From contig CAZDOD010000010.1 in NCBI GenBank assembly GCA_964506935.1, forward strand, positions 1 through 28,895: a stretch of DNA of 28,895 bases. The letters are read 5' to 3'. Made by a program: the position numbers and the translations under genes. The DNA comes from CAZDOD01 sp964506935 (lineage in GTDB: Bacteria > Desulfobacterota > Zymogenia > Zymogenales > Zymogenaceae). Each line of letters opens with the position of its first letter. The first letter of the stretch is position 1. A model generated the notes under the pieces. The model did not search any database and was not told the DNA's origin. It saw only the letters and a list, made by a program, of their open reading frames with translations. Positions 6,772 through 14,763 of the stretch are shown piece after piece.

Positions 6772-8244
6772 TTATCTTAGTTTCCAAATCGTCCCATCCG
6801 GCGTATCTTCGAGTATGACGCCCATCTCTCCAAGCTCGTCCCTTATTTTGTCGGCCTTCGCAAAATCTTTCTCTCGTCTCGCGGCGTTTCGCTCTTCAAT
6901 TAGCCTTTCGATCTTTTCGGCCTTGAGGTCACTCTCCGATATTTTCAGGGCCTTCACCTCGTCAAAATAGATATCGGGGTTTCTGCCGAGGAGCCCAAGG
7001 ACACCCGCCGCCTCCTCGATTACTTTCTCGGCGAGATCGAGGGCTTCCTTTTTTGCCTCTGAAAATTTTTCCACATCATCAAAGAAAATATCTATGAACT
7101 TGTTTATCGCGTGGGTTAAATTAAACAGCTCCCCGATCGCGCGGGCCGTGTTGAAGTCGTCGTCCATCGCCGAGGCAAACTCGTTAGAGAATTTCGTAAC
7201 GGCGTCCTTTAATTCCGTGGCATCTTCCTCATCGGCCCCCGACACATTCTTTTTCTTCGTCTCGTTTATCTTTGCCTTGAGGGCATAGAGGCGGTCTGTT
7301 GCCTCCTGGGCGTCCTTGAGATTTTTTTCAGAGAAATCTATCGGGCTCCGGTAGTGGTTGGAGATAAGGAAGAAACGTATCACCTCGGGGTGATATTTTT
7401 CTCTTATGTCTCGTATAGTGAAGAATTTCCCCGTCGATTTGCTCATCTTTTCCTTATCTATATTTACGAAGCCGTTGTGCATCCAGTATCTGACGAAGGG
7501 GACGCCGTTTGCCGCCTCGGACTGTGCGATCTCGTTTTCGTGGTGGGGAAAGACGAGGTCTCGCCCGCCCCCGTGGATGTCGATGGTAGCGCCGAGTATG
7601 CTCCCGCTCATCGAAGAACACTCGATGTGCCAGCCCGGCCTCCCGTCGCCCCACGGGCTCGGCCACGACGGCTCATCGGGCTTTGCGCCCTTCCACAGGA
7701 CGAAATCGAGGGGGTCCTCTTTATTTTCGTCGATGTCGACACGGGCGCCCGACCTCAGATCGTCGATCTTTTTACCCGACAGCTTCCCGTAGCCCAAAAA
7801 TTTCTTGACGGAGAAGACGACATCACCTCCGGCCTGATATGCGAAGCCCCTCTCAAAGAGCCTCTCGATAAGCGCTATCATCTGGGGGATGTTCTCGGTC
7901 GCCTTGGGCTCGAAGTCGGGCCTGAGGAGCCCGAGAGCGTCCATGTCGGCGTGGTACTCATTGATATATTTTTCGGAAAGCTCCACTGTAGATATCCCCG
8001 TCTCGTTCGCCCTGTTGATGATCTTGTCGTCGATGTCGGTAAAGTTTCTGACGTAGGTGATGTCATACCCCTTGAATTTGAGATATCGGTAGATGACGTC
8101 GAAGACGACGGCCGCCCGTGCGTGTCCGATGTGCGAGAGATCGTATGCCGTAATCCCGCAGACGTACATCCCGACTTTTTTCCCCTCAATCGGGATAAAA
8201 TCCTCTTTTTTGCCCGATAGTGTATTGTGGATGCGAATGGTCAT
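6772..8244 (-). CDS. cysS: Cysteinyl-tRNA synthetase
   Basis: This class I aminoacyl-tRNA synthetase attaches cysteine to tRNA-Cys in the cytoplasm. The 490-aa length is typical. The zinc/substrate pocket opens with MYVCGITAYD (C29), close to the family's usual MYVCGPTVYD. The HIGH signature is H38-I-G-H41, followed by AR. WHIECS and the GGRDLVFPHHENE stretch supply the other zinc ligands. KMSKS lies near residues 266-270. A C-terminal anticodon-binding helical region contains the typical ERNAARREKDFAKADKIRDEL segment. AGAGGGA precedes the ATG. It is the first gene of a minus-strand group (cysS, crotonase-family gene, VOC gene) and is divergent from the MFS carrier gene. Confidence 0.98.
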   Translation of the reverse strand: MTIRIHNTLSGKKEDFIPIEGKKVGMYVCGITAYDLSHIGHARAAVVFDVIYRYLKFKGYDITYVRNFTDIDDKIINRANETGISTVELSEKYINEYHADMDALGLLRPDFEPKATENIPQMIALIERLFERGFAYQAGGDVVFSVKKFLGYGKLSGKKIDDLRSGARVDIDENKEDPLDFVLWKGAKPDEPSWPSPWGDGRPGWHIECSSMSGSILGATIDIHGGGRDLVFPHHENEIAQSEAANGVPFVRYWMHNGFVNIDKEKMSKSTGKFFTIRDIREKYHPEVIRFFLISNHYRSPIDFSEKNLKDAQEATDRLYALKAKINETKKKNVSGADEEDATELKDAVTKFSNEFASAMDDDFNTARAIGELFNLTHAINKFIDIFFDDVEKFSEAKKEALDLAEKVIEEAAGVLGLLGRNPDIYFDEVKALKISESDLKAEKIERLIEERNAARREKDFAKADKIRDELGEMGVILEDTPDGTIWKLR

Positions 8245-8301
8245 GGTTCCCTCTTTTTTTTTCTGATCGATTCCGTGGCATTAAGTCTAAATATTTTTAG
8301 T

Positions 8302-8330
8302 TAGATAACACAATTATCCCCTTCGGTCAA
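8302..8330 (-). promoter_or_regulatory. Candidate promoter for cysS
   Basis: On the minus strand TTGACC (8330-8325) and TATCTA (8307-8302) are 17 bp apart, about 58 bp before the cysS ATG. The -35 is good and the -10 is weak. It lies in the divergent cysS/MFS region. Confidence 0.38.
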
Positions 8331-8355
8331 GATGTGAAAGATACTAAAAATTCTG

Positions 8356-8384
8356 TTGACAAAGGTGTTGCATTGATTTAGGTT
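8356..8384 (+). promoter_or_regulatory. Candidate promoter for the MFS carrier
   Basis: A perfect TTGACA (8356-8361) is followed after 17 bp by TAGGTT (8379-8384), 31 bp before the gene start. The -10 is weak. The stretch resembles the one before nuoA (GTTGACA, then TTAGG after 16-17 bp). Confidence 0.4.
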
Positions 8385-8414
8385 AAGAAAATATTTTACT
8401 ATGGAGATAAATCC

Positions 8415-9797
8415 ATGAAAAAGAATGTAGAAAAATTTCCCTTTTGGGGCCAGTTCCTATATTCGAGCGGCTACGTGGGGATCAGCATTGCCGACAGGAT
8501 ATGGGTGACTTTTATGCTCTATTTCTTCTTGCCCCCGGCCGAATCCGGGATGCCCGAGCTGATCAGTAATCAGACCTTTTTGGGCGTACTCACCGTGGCG
8601 GGCTTGGTCACGATCTTCGGCAGGATCGTCGACTCGATCTTCGATCCCATCGTCGCCACATGGAGCGACAGGAGCAAGTCGAAGCTCGGAAGGCGAAAGG
8701 TATTTTTGCTCTACGGCGGGCTTCCGCTGATGGCTGCCGCCGTCCTACTGTTTTTCCCGCCGTCAAACGAACCAGGCATCGCCAACACGTTATATATGGC
8801 GGGCATGCTCGGTATTCTGCTATTCTTTTTCACCTTTTATGTTGTCCCCTGGCTCGCCCTCATCCCCGAACTATCCCACACCAATCGCGAACGTATGAAC
8901 ATCGTTACGATGCAGGCCGTTTTCTCACTTCTGGGTATCATTATAGTAATGATCGGCGGTTTTAAGCTCTGGGGTATTTTAGAGAGCGGTGGCATAGAAA
9001 AAGCCACGGCACTCAAGGCAACGATAGTCATTCTCGGAGTCATTGGGCTGATATTCTGCTACATATCGATAATACCGATAAATGAAAAACGCTACTGTGA
9101 CTCTACCCCATCGGAGGTGGGGCTCTTCGAATCTTTGAAACTCACCTTCAAAAATACACCCTTCATCCCTTACCTGTTCGGGACTATCTGCCTCTGGTTT
9201 GCGTTGAATATGGTGTCTTCCGCCGCGACATATTACGTCACGGTGCTCCTACACAAGGGAGAGGAGTTCGGGAGTGTGGTCTTTGGGGCGGTATTTGGTG
9301 TCGCACTGGTGTTTTTCCCAATCATCAATTTCGCAAGCCGCTATATCACAAAGAAGGCTATCATGATCTTTGGTTTTATCATATTTGCGATCTCCTCCTT
9401 TTTGATCTATTTTCTCGGCACGGACGTCCTCCCGTTTTCACCGATACAGCAGGCATTTATAATCTTCGGTCTTATCGGTATCCCGGTATCGGCCCTCTTG
9501 GTGGTTCCGAATGCCATGATTTCCGATCTGGCGGAGTATGACTCGATAAAGACCGGGACAAAAAGGGAGGGGATGTACTTCGGCGCCCAGGGGCTCCTTC
9601 AGAAGATAAACCTCGGCATCTCAACGGCAATTCTGGCCTATCTTTTCGCCGCCTTTGGGAAGGACGCGGCAAATCCCATGGGGGTCAAGCTCTCGGGCCC
9701 CGTGACCGCCGTTGTGTGCGTTGTCGGGATCATAATATATATGTTTTATCCCGAAAAGAAGATCATGAGCACCCTCGAAAAGGCGAGGTCGAAATAA
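8415..9797 (+). CDS. MFS transporter of the GPH (MelB-like) type
   Basis: This 460-aa protein has about twelve membrane segments and belongs to the MFS_2 / glycoside-pentoside-hexuronide:cation symporter group. The diagnostic block DSIFDPIVATWSDRSKSKLGRR (about residues 75-96) matches the family's D-x2-x-DP-x-x-G-x-x-SDR-x-x-S-x-x-GRR pattern. A later block, DLAEYDSIKTGTKREGMYFG near 375-394, matches the second-half signature. Other members import sugars or related compounds with Na+ or H+, but the substrate here is not known, and some members carry lipids or drugs. GGAG lies 8 bp before the ATG. The following exported-protein gene begins 3 bp after the stop, so the two are probably co-transcribed. 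Confidence 0.88.
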   Translation: MKKNVEKFPFWGQFLYSSGYVGISIADRIWVTFMLYFFLPPAESGMPELISNQTFLGVLTVAGLVTIFGRIVDSIFDPIVATWSDRSKSKLGRRKVFLLYGGLPLMAAAVLLFFPPSNEPGIANTLYMAGMLGILLFFFTFYVVPWLALIPELSHTNRERMNIVTMQAVFSLLGIIIVMIGGFKLWGILESGGIEKATALKATIVILGVIGLIFCYISIIPINEKRYCDSTPSEVGLFESLKLTFKNTPFIPYLFGTICLWFALNMVSSAATYYVTVLLHKGEEFGSVVFGAVFGVALVFFPIINFASRYITKKAIMIFGFIIFAISSFLIYFLGTDVLPFSPIQQAFIIFGLIGIPVSALLVVPNAMISDLAEYDSIKTGTKREGMYFGAQGLLQKINLGISTAILAYLFAAFGKDAANPMGVKLSGPVTAVVCVVGIIIYMFYPEKKIMSTLEKARSK

Positions 9798-9800
9798 GAG

Positions 9801-10859
9801 ATGCTTGCTCGAAAAATCCAAGTATTTTTCGCCCTTCTTTTGTTATGCCTTGTAACTCCTCGAACCTCGTTTGCCTTCTTTGGCGACAAGGCACTGATAA
9901 AGGATTCCTTTCTTGGGGTGGAGCTGAAATCCTACCCCTCGGCCGCTTCTGAAATTATAATAAGGATAGACGGCGGTGAGGCGGTAAAAGTCATCAACCG
10001 CCTTGAGCGGCCCGAAAAACTATACGGTTTTCACAACCACTGGTATTTCGTGAGATATAAAGGCCTTGAGGGATGGGTCTTCGGCGCCTTTATCGATACC
10101 GATGATAAGAGGGCCGAGGATTCTTATGTGGATGTCCCGTCTTTTTTGGATAGGACAAACGCGATGTATGAGGAGAAGGAACGCGAAAATTATGAGGGCG
10201 CAACTTCTCTTGCGTTGGAGATAGTTCGGGATATCGAGGATAATTTTAAAAAGGATGATATAAAGAAAAGCAGGAGGCTTTTGGAATTCATTTCTTCATC
10301 CCTTTTGATCGAGGGGGAGTTGTATATGTATATGGGGGAGTTCAAAAGTGCCGAAAAGGCCTTCCAGTATCTCGTGGATAACTACCCCGAGGCTGAACTT
10401 GAGCTCGAGTCAACTACCGCCGCGGAGGTTGTAAATTCCTTCCTTTTCTTCATAAATCGATATTCGAAAGAATTCTTTTTCGACGATCCGACGTCCTGTC
10501 TGAAAGAGGTCGAGGATGCCCTAAAAGCAAGGGATATTGAGGGAGTCTCGCAGCTGGCGCTTCCGGGCATATTTGAGGTCTGGGTCGCCCATACCGATTG
10601 GGTCGTGAGGACAGGCGACATGGGACTCTGTGACCAATCGTGGCTAAAAGAATCCTGGGCAGACAAGTGGGAGATAATCCTTGTGGACAAAAAAATTGGT
10701 GATGACGGTGAGATAGTTGGCTACTGCATAGAGACCGGCCCCTGGAAGATGGATTACTACGGCATACCCGTCGATCAGGTCGATTTCTGCATCGATATAT
10801 TTCCGGGAAGCGGTTATGCCCTAAGCTATCTGATCCTTCACACCTCACCGAGTCCCTAA
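9801..10859 (+). CDS. Exported protein with SH3-like domain and helical repeat region
   Basis: This 352-aa protein starts with a clear signal peptide (about residues 1-25, ending around SFAFF). Residues about 30-97 look like a bacterial SH3 (SH3b) domain: two strands with an isolated YPS turn, a Gly-Gly-Glu-Ala-Val-Lys-Val strand, and the closing WYFVRYKGLEGWVFGAFI. A helical stretch at about 115-215 includes YMGEFKSAEKAFQYLVDNYPEAE, which resembles a TPR unit. The rest (about 220-352) is a mixed domain with several Trp and Cys residues that I do not recognise. It probably acts in the periplasm, where SH3b domains often bind cell-wall peptides (family knowledge). It sits directly after the MFS carrier, and a lipoprotein gene follows 85 bp later. 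Confidence 0.78.
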   Translation: MLARKIQVFFALLLLCLVTPRTSFAFFGDKALIKDSFLGVELKSYPSAASEIIIRIDGGEAVKVINRLERPEKLYGFHNHWYFVRYKGLEGWVFGAFIDTDDKRAEDSYVDVPSFLDRTNAMYEEKERENYEGATSLALEIVRDIEDNFKKDDIKKSRRLLEFISSSLLIEGELYMYMGEFKSAEKAFQYLVDNYPEAELELESTTAAEVVNSFLFFINRYSKEFFFDDPTSCLKEVEDALKARDIEGVSQLALPGIFEVWVAHTDWVVRTGDMGLCDQSWLKESWADKWEIILVDKKIGDDGEIVGYCIETGPWKMDYYGIPVDQVDFCIDIFPGSGYALSYLILHTSPSP

Positions 10860-10878
10860 AAAAGGAGGTAAAAAGGGG

Positions 10879-10908
10879 TTTACAAATAGAACCGTTTTAT
10901 GTTATATG
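10879..10908 (+). promoter_or_regulatory. Weak candidate promoter for the lipoprotein gene
   Basis: TTTACA (10879-10884) and TATATG (10903-10908) are 18 bp apart in the 85-bp gap before the lipoprotein gene at 10945. The boxes are only fair matches, and the gene could instead be read from upstream. Confidence 0.3.
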
Positions 10909-10944
10909 AAAAAAACCTGATCATAGATAGAGGAGGATTTCTGA

Positions 10945-11466
10945 ATGAAGAAGATCGCATTGCCTTTGTTGTTTACACTTTTGATTTTATCGGCGGCCGG
11001 ATGCAAGTCCTCACCCGATATATACCTACCCGCGCCGGTCAATGTCGTCAATTACAAAAATGTATATATAGATGTAATCTACGATCCGCTGTTGCTCATG
11101 ACCATTGAGGACAAGAAGGGGATCATCGAAGATCTTACGACCTATATTAACGCCATGGGTTTTCGCGTCGGTACCGAGTCTGAGGATGCAGACATGATCT
11201 TGAGGATCACCATAGACGAGCTCATCCTTTCGGAACGAAATAAGCGACTTTTCGCCCGAACCTCGCTCGGACTTGCAGAGGGGGAGTCCTTGATGAAATA
11301 CACCGCCTCATTTATCGACGGCAATACATTCGAGGAGATAATCGCAAGTGAAGGTGAAATGAAGACAAAACTCTTCTTTCCGTCGAGGGAGGAGGTAAAG
11401 AAAAAGTTTTTCTCCCAAATGAGGGAAGAGATCATAGACTTCATGACGCAGAACAAGGTGTTTTGA
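10945..11466 (+). CDS. Putative lipoprotein, DUF4410-like
   Basis: This 173-aa protein has a lipoprotein signal: a basic start, a hydrophobic core and a lipobox ending AAGC with C20 as the lipidated residue. It should be anchored in the inner or outer membrane facing the periplasm. The mature part begins with a Pro-rich spacer, then has an alpha/beta pattern in which a DADMILRITIDEL strand is followed by an Arg-containing segment and strands ending in a Gly-Asn-Thr turn. This resembles small lipoproteins of the DUF4410 type, which have no settled function. That likeness is by eye and weak. GAGGAGG precedes the ATG at good spacing. It is the last gene before the nuo operon, separated by 189 bp. 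Confidence 0.75.
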   Translation: MKKIALPLLFTLLILSAAGCKSSPDIYLPAPVNVVNYKNVYIDVIYDPLLLMTIEDKKGIIEDLTTYINAMGFRVGTESEDADMILRITIDELILSERNKRLFARTSLGLAEGESLMKYTASFIDGNTFEEIIASEGEMKTKLFFPSREEVKKKFFSQMREEIIDFMTQNKVF

Positions 11467-11494
11467 TTTTTTTTAGAAAAAACAAAAAATTTTG

Positions 11495-11523
11495 TTGACA
11501 TGTTCGAAGGTTATGTGTTAGGA
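11495..11523 (+). promoter_or_regulatory. Candidate promoter for the nuo operon
   Basis: A perfect TTGACA (11495-11500) is followed after 17 bp by TTAGGA (11518-11523), or TAGGAA one base later. An AT-only palindrome (AACAAAA-AA-TTTTGTT, 11481-11496) abuts the -35. This is the only strong -35 in the 189-bp gap before nuoA. The leader would be about 125 nt. Confidence 0.38.
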
Positions 11524-11655
11524 AATTAGCCTTGAAAGGGAAATTAATCAAAATTTTTTTAATACTCTAATTTTCTGATTTAATTTTAGTCGGAACGGCT
11601 TTTAAAGACCTTTTCTCAGATCAAGCCTCTTTGATAGGGAAGATGGAATCATCTT

Positions 11656-12039
11656 ATGACGATTGATGACCAGATAGGTTACTTGTCAATTCTGCTCTTC
11701 TTCTTCGTCCTTTTGTTTCTCGGGGCCCTGTTTCTTGCGGCTTCCGCATTCGTTGGCAAAAAAAATAAGTCAGGCGCCAAGCTTGAGACCTATGAGTGCG
11801 GAAAAGACCCCATAGGGCCGGGATGGAGGAGATTCAATATCATGTATTTCATTGTCGCTATCGCTTTCCTTCTCTTCGACGTAGAGTTGGTTTTCATATA
11901 CCCCTGTGCCGTTATTTTCAGAGAGGCTGGCCTTTGGGGTTTTATCGAGGTCTTTATTTTTCTGGGAATCCTCTTCTGTGGATTCATATACTTAGTTAGA
12001 CAAAGGGTTATCGACTTTACACGGGGTATAAAGAGGTAG
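11656..12039 (+). CDS. nuoA: NADH-quinone oxidoreductase subunit A
   Basis: NuoA is a small membrane subunit of complex I next to the quinone channel and subunits H, J and K. The 127-aa protein has three transmembrane helices. The long loop after helix 1 carries the family motif YECGKDPIGP, and helix 2 carries FLLFDVELVFIYP with its conserved acidic pair. Length is typical. It opens a canonical 14-gene operon in the order A-B-C-D-E-F-G-H-I-J-K-L-M-N. The stop is one base before the nuoB start, so translation is probably coupled. A GGAAGATGGA stretch precedes the ATG. Confidence 0.97.
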   Translation: MTIDDQIGYLSILLFFFVLLFLGALFLAASAFVGKKNKSGAKLETYECGKDPIGPGWRRFNIMYFIVAIAFLLFDVELVFIYPCAVIFREAGLWGFIEVFIFLGILFCGFIYLVRQRVIDFTRGIKR

Positions 12040-12040
12040 T

Positions 12041-12514
12041 TTGAAGTCACCATCTGAGAAAAAATCTCCTGCAATGCAGATTTTTTTAGGTGCAGCCGAA
12101 AAGGTTGTGCGCTGGGGACAGGTGAGTTCGCTCTGGCCCCTCCCGTTCGGGACGGCGTGCTGCGCCATCGAATTTATGGCCTCGGTCGCCGCCCACTACG
12201 ACCTCTCTAGGTTCGGGGCAGAGCTGGTCAGATACTCCCCCAGACAGGCCGATATGATGATAGTCGCCGGAACGATCACCAATAAGCAGGCGGCGGTACT
12301 CAGGAGGATCTACGAGCAGATGGCCGAGCCGAAGTGGGTGATAGCCATGGGCGCGTGCACCGTCTCGGGTGGACTCTTCAACAGCTACAGTGTGCTCCAG
12401 GGGATAGACAAGGTCATCCCGGTCGATGTCTATGTCCCAGGGTGCCCGCCGAGGCCGGAGGCGCTCATATACGGTTATCTCAAACTGAGGGAGAAGATAG
12501 AAAAGGGTAGGTAG
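12041..12514 (+). CDS. nuoB: NADH-quinone oxidoreductase subunit B
   Basis: NuoB holds cluster N2, the last iron-sulfur cluster, which hands electrons to quinone. The four ligands are present: the adjacent C40-C41 in GTACCAIEF, C106 in MGACTVSGG and C135 in VPGCPPRPE. The 157-aa length from a TTG at 12041 is normal. I chose this TTG because AGAGG ending the nuoA gene is close upstream and the ATG at 12074 has no ribosome site, but a rare start codon deserves a check. The following gap to nuoC (46 bp) is unusually G-rich. Confidence 0.96.
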   Translation: MKSPSEKKSPAMQIFLGAAEKVVRWGQVSSLWPLPFGTACCAIEFMASVAAHYDLSRFGAELVRYSPRQADMMIVAGTITNKQAAVLRRIYEQMAEPKWVIAMGACTVSGGLFNSYSVLQGIDKVIPVDVYVPGCPPRPEALIYGYLKLREKIEKGR

Positions 12515-12560
12515 GGGGGGATTTTGTGTGGGGGAGGGGGTGGTCTACTAGTGAGATTTA

Positions 12561-13055
12561 ATGAAATACGAAGAGATACATAAGGCATTAAAAAACGAAT
12601 TTGGGGGTGACATAAAGGGTCACCACGAGTTCAGGGGTGAGCTCACCGTAATGGTGAATCCCTCGGCCATCGATAAAGTCATTAGTTTCCTCAAGAACGA
12701 TAAGGAACTCGCCTTCAATTTCCTCGCCGATGTCTGTGGCGTTGACCACGTAAAAGAGAAGGGGTGCTTCGAGGTCGTCTATCACATCCTCTCGATGAAA
12801 AACAACATAAGGCTGAGGATCAAGGCCGAGGTTCCTGAAAAGAAACCAGAGCTTAATTCGGTCACCCCGATCTTTCGCTCGGCGAACTGGTTCGAGCGGG
12901 AGACCTACGATATGTTCGGGATAAAATTTTTGGGCCATCCCGATCTCAGGAGGATCCTGAATCCCGAAAACTTCCCGGGCCACCCCTTGAGGAAGGATTT
13001 CGACGGCGGGCCGAAAGACGAATACTGTCCCGTCCCGATAATAAAGAAGACCTGA
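12561..13055 (+). CDS. nuoC: NADH-quinone oxidoreductase subunit C
   Basis: This is the 30-kDa-type peripheral-arm subunit, which braces NuoD and the quinone site. The 164-aa protein has the family signature WFERETYDMFGIKFLGHPDLRRIL and then GHPLRKDF near its end. It is a separate gene here, not the NuoCD fusion found in enterobacteria. The ribosome site before the ATG is weak (GTGAGA). The stop is two bases before the nuoD start, which suggests coupled translation. Confidence 0.97.
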   Translation: MKYEEIHKALKNEFGGDIKGHHEFRGELTVMVNPSAIDKVISFLKNDKELAFNFLADVCGVDHVKEKGCFEVVYHILSMKNNIRLRIKAEVPEKKPELNSVTPIFRSANWFERETYDMFGIKFLGHPDLRRILNPENFPGHPLRKDFDGGPKDEYCPVPIIKKT

Positions 13056-13057
13056 AT

Positions 13058-14266
13058 ATGAGCGAAAAAGACCAAATAGCAACAAAAGATAAGGGCGAAA
13101 GCGATCTGATCCCGATAAATATCGGCCCTTCCCATCCCGCCGTCCACGGGACCCTTCCGATATATGCCAAGCTCGACGGGGAGGTCATTGCCGAGGCCGA
13201 CGTCGAGATCGGATATCTCCACCGCGGCTTCGAGAAGCTCGCCGAAGGTCTCACCTATCACCAGTTCATTCCGTTTACCGATAGACTCAACTACGTATCG
13301 ACCTTTATAAATAATCAGGGCTACTGCGAGGCGGTCGAAAAGCTCCTCGGCATCGAGGTGCCTGAGAGGGCGCAGTATATCAGGGTCTTGCTCTCGGAGG
13401 TGTCGAGGATCATGGATCACATCACCTGCCTCGGCCCAAATATGGTGGACATGGGGGCGCTGACGATCTTCTGGTATCTCTTCAAGGAGAGGGAGAACCT
13501 CTATAAGCTCGCCGAGATGTCAAGCGGTGGCAGGATGACCACGAGCCACTCCCGTATCGGGGGGCTCGTCCGCGATATCCCCGAAGGGTTCGAGGCCGAG
13601 GCGAGAAAAATCCTCGAGGGACTCCCGGAGGCGATCAGCGATGTCGAGAAGCTCTTAAAAAAGAACAGGATATTCCTCGACCGCGCGATCGGCGTCGGGG
13701 CGATATCGGCCGAGGACGCCGTCGATTGGGGATTTTCGGGCCCGAACCTGAGGGCGGCCGGCGTTGCGAGGGATATCAGAAAAGACGAACCGTACGCAGT
13801 CTATGATCGGCTCGAATTCGACATACCCGTCGGAAAGCGGGGGGACGTCTACGACCGCTTCTTCGTACGTGTCGAGGAGATGAGGCAATCAAGGAGAATG
13901 ATCCTCCAGATACTGGATGAACTCCCGAAAGGCCCGGTCAACGTAGACGACCCGAGGGTAATACTCCCCGCAAAGGAGGAGGTCTACAATACAATGGAGG
14001 GCCTGATCCACCACTTCATGCTCATTGTGGAAGGTATGGTCAATATCCCCAAAGGAGAAATATATCACGCCGTCGAGGGCGCAAACGGAGAGCTCGGTTT
14101 TTATATCGTCAGCGACGGAACCAAAAAACCTTACAGGCTTCATTTCAGGAGCCCGTGTTTTGCATATTACCAGGCATTCCCATGGCTTATTAAAGGAAGC
14201 TTGATCGCCGATACAATCATAAACCTCGGGAGCCTGAATGTCGTGGCCGGAGAATTAGACAGATAG
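13058..14266 (+). CDS. nuoD: NADH-quinone oxidoreductase subunit D
   Basis: NuoD is the 49-kDa-type subunit, descended from the [NiFe]-hydrogenase large subunit, and it forms most of the quinone-reduction pocket. The 402-aa protein is full length. The N-terminal GPSHPAVHG contains the expected pocket His (H30), and RLNYV contains the Tyr (Y79) that corresponds to the quinone-headgroup Tyr of the family. GYLHRGFEK and the closing ADTIINLGSLNVVAGELDR are also family signatures. The hydrogenase Ni-binding cysteines are absent, as expected for complex I. It is followed after 8 bp by nuoE, whose start has AGGAG. Confidence 0.97.
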   Translation: MSEKDQIATKDKGESDLIPINIGPSHPAVHGTLPIYAKLDGEVIAEADVEIGYLHRGFEKLAEGLTYHQFIPFTDRLNYVSTFINNQGYCEAVEKLLGIEVPERAQYIRVLLSEVSRIMDHITCLGPNMVDMGALTIFWYLFKERENLYKLAEMSSGGRMTTSHSRIGGLVRDIPEGFEAEARKILEGLPEAISDVEKLLKKNRIFLDRAIGVGAISAEDAVDWGFSGPNLRAAGVARDIRKDEPYAVYDRLEFDIPVGKRGDVYDRFFVRVEEMRQSRRMILQILDELPKGPVNVDDPRVILPAKEEVYNTMEGLIHHFMLIVEGMVNIPKGEIYHAVEGANGELGFYIVSDGTKKPYRLHFRSPCFAYYQAFPWLIKGSLIADTIINLGSLNVVAGELDR

Positions 14267-14274
14267 GAGTTTTT

Positions 14275-14745
14275 ATGGCGGGGCTGTCCAACACATCTGT
14301 AAAAAAGATAAAGGAGATTGCAGGTGGTTATCCGACCCGGGAGTCCGCGCTCCTTCCGGCCTTTTATGTGGCACAGGAAGAGAAGGGGTGGCTGTCGAGG
14401 GAGACGATGGACGAAATCGCCGATATATTGGAGTTGCCGAGGATCAGGGTATACGGCGTGGCGACCTTTTACACGATGTACTACAAAAAGCCGATGGGTA
14501 AGTACGTCATTCAGGTCTGCACCAATGTATCGTGTATGATAAACGACGCGGAAGACATATATAATCATATATCCAAAAAACTTGGAATAAAAAACGGGGA
14601 GACCACAAAGGACGGCAAGTTCTCGCTACTTGAGGTTGAGTGTCTCGGAAACTGCGGGAACGCCCCGGTAATACAGATAAATGACGAATTTTACGAAAAT
14701 TTGACCATAGAAAAGGTTGATGAGATCATTGGGGGATTGAAATAG
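14275..14745 (+). CDS. nuoE: NADH-quinone oxidoreductase subunit E
   Basis: This is the 24-kDa-type thioredoxin-fold subunit of the NADH module, carrying the [2Fe-2S] cluster N1a. Ligands C82, C87, C123 and C127 follow the C-x4-C...C-x3-C pattern in QVCTNVSC and ECLGNCGNAP. The N-terminal helical part (about 1-70) ends with the usual VYGVATFYTMY. The 156-aa length is typical. With nuoF and nuoG it makes a complete NADH-oxidising module, so this complex is NADH-dependent rather than a reduced ferredoxin- or F420-type version. Confidence 0.97.
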   Translation: MAGLSNTSVKKIKEIAGGYPTRESALLPAFYVAQEEKGWLSRETMDEIADILELPRIRVYGVATFYTMYYKKPMGKYVIQVCTNVSCMINDAEDIYNHISKKLGIKNGETTKDGKFSLLEVECLGNCGNAPVIQINDEFYENLTIEKVDEIIGGLK

Positions 14746-14763
14746 GTTAATGAGTAATCTGTT

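Noticed and set aside
7354..8220. Long plus-strand open frame (288 codons) antisense to cysS
   Set aside because: cysS is certain from its HIGH and KMSKS motifs; the antisense frame is a shadow.
11467..11500. Intrinsic terminator after the lipoprotein gene
   Set aside because: There is a T-run right after the stop and an AT-only palindrome, but no GC-containing stem precedes the T-run.
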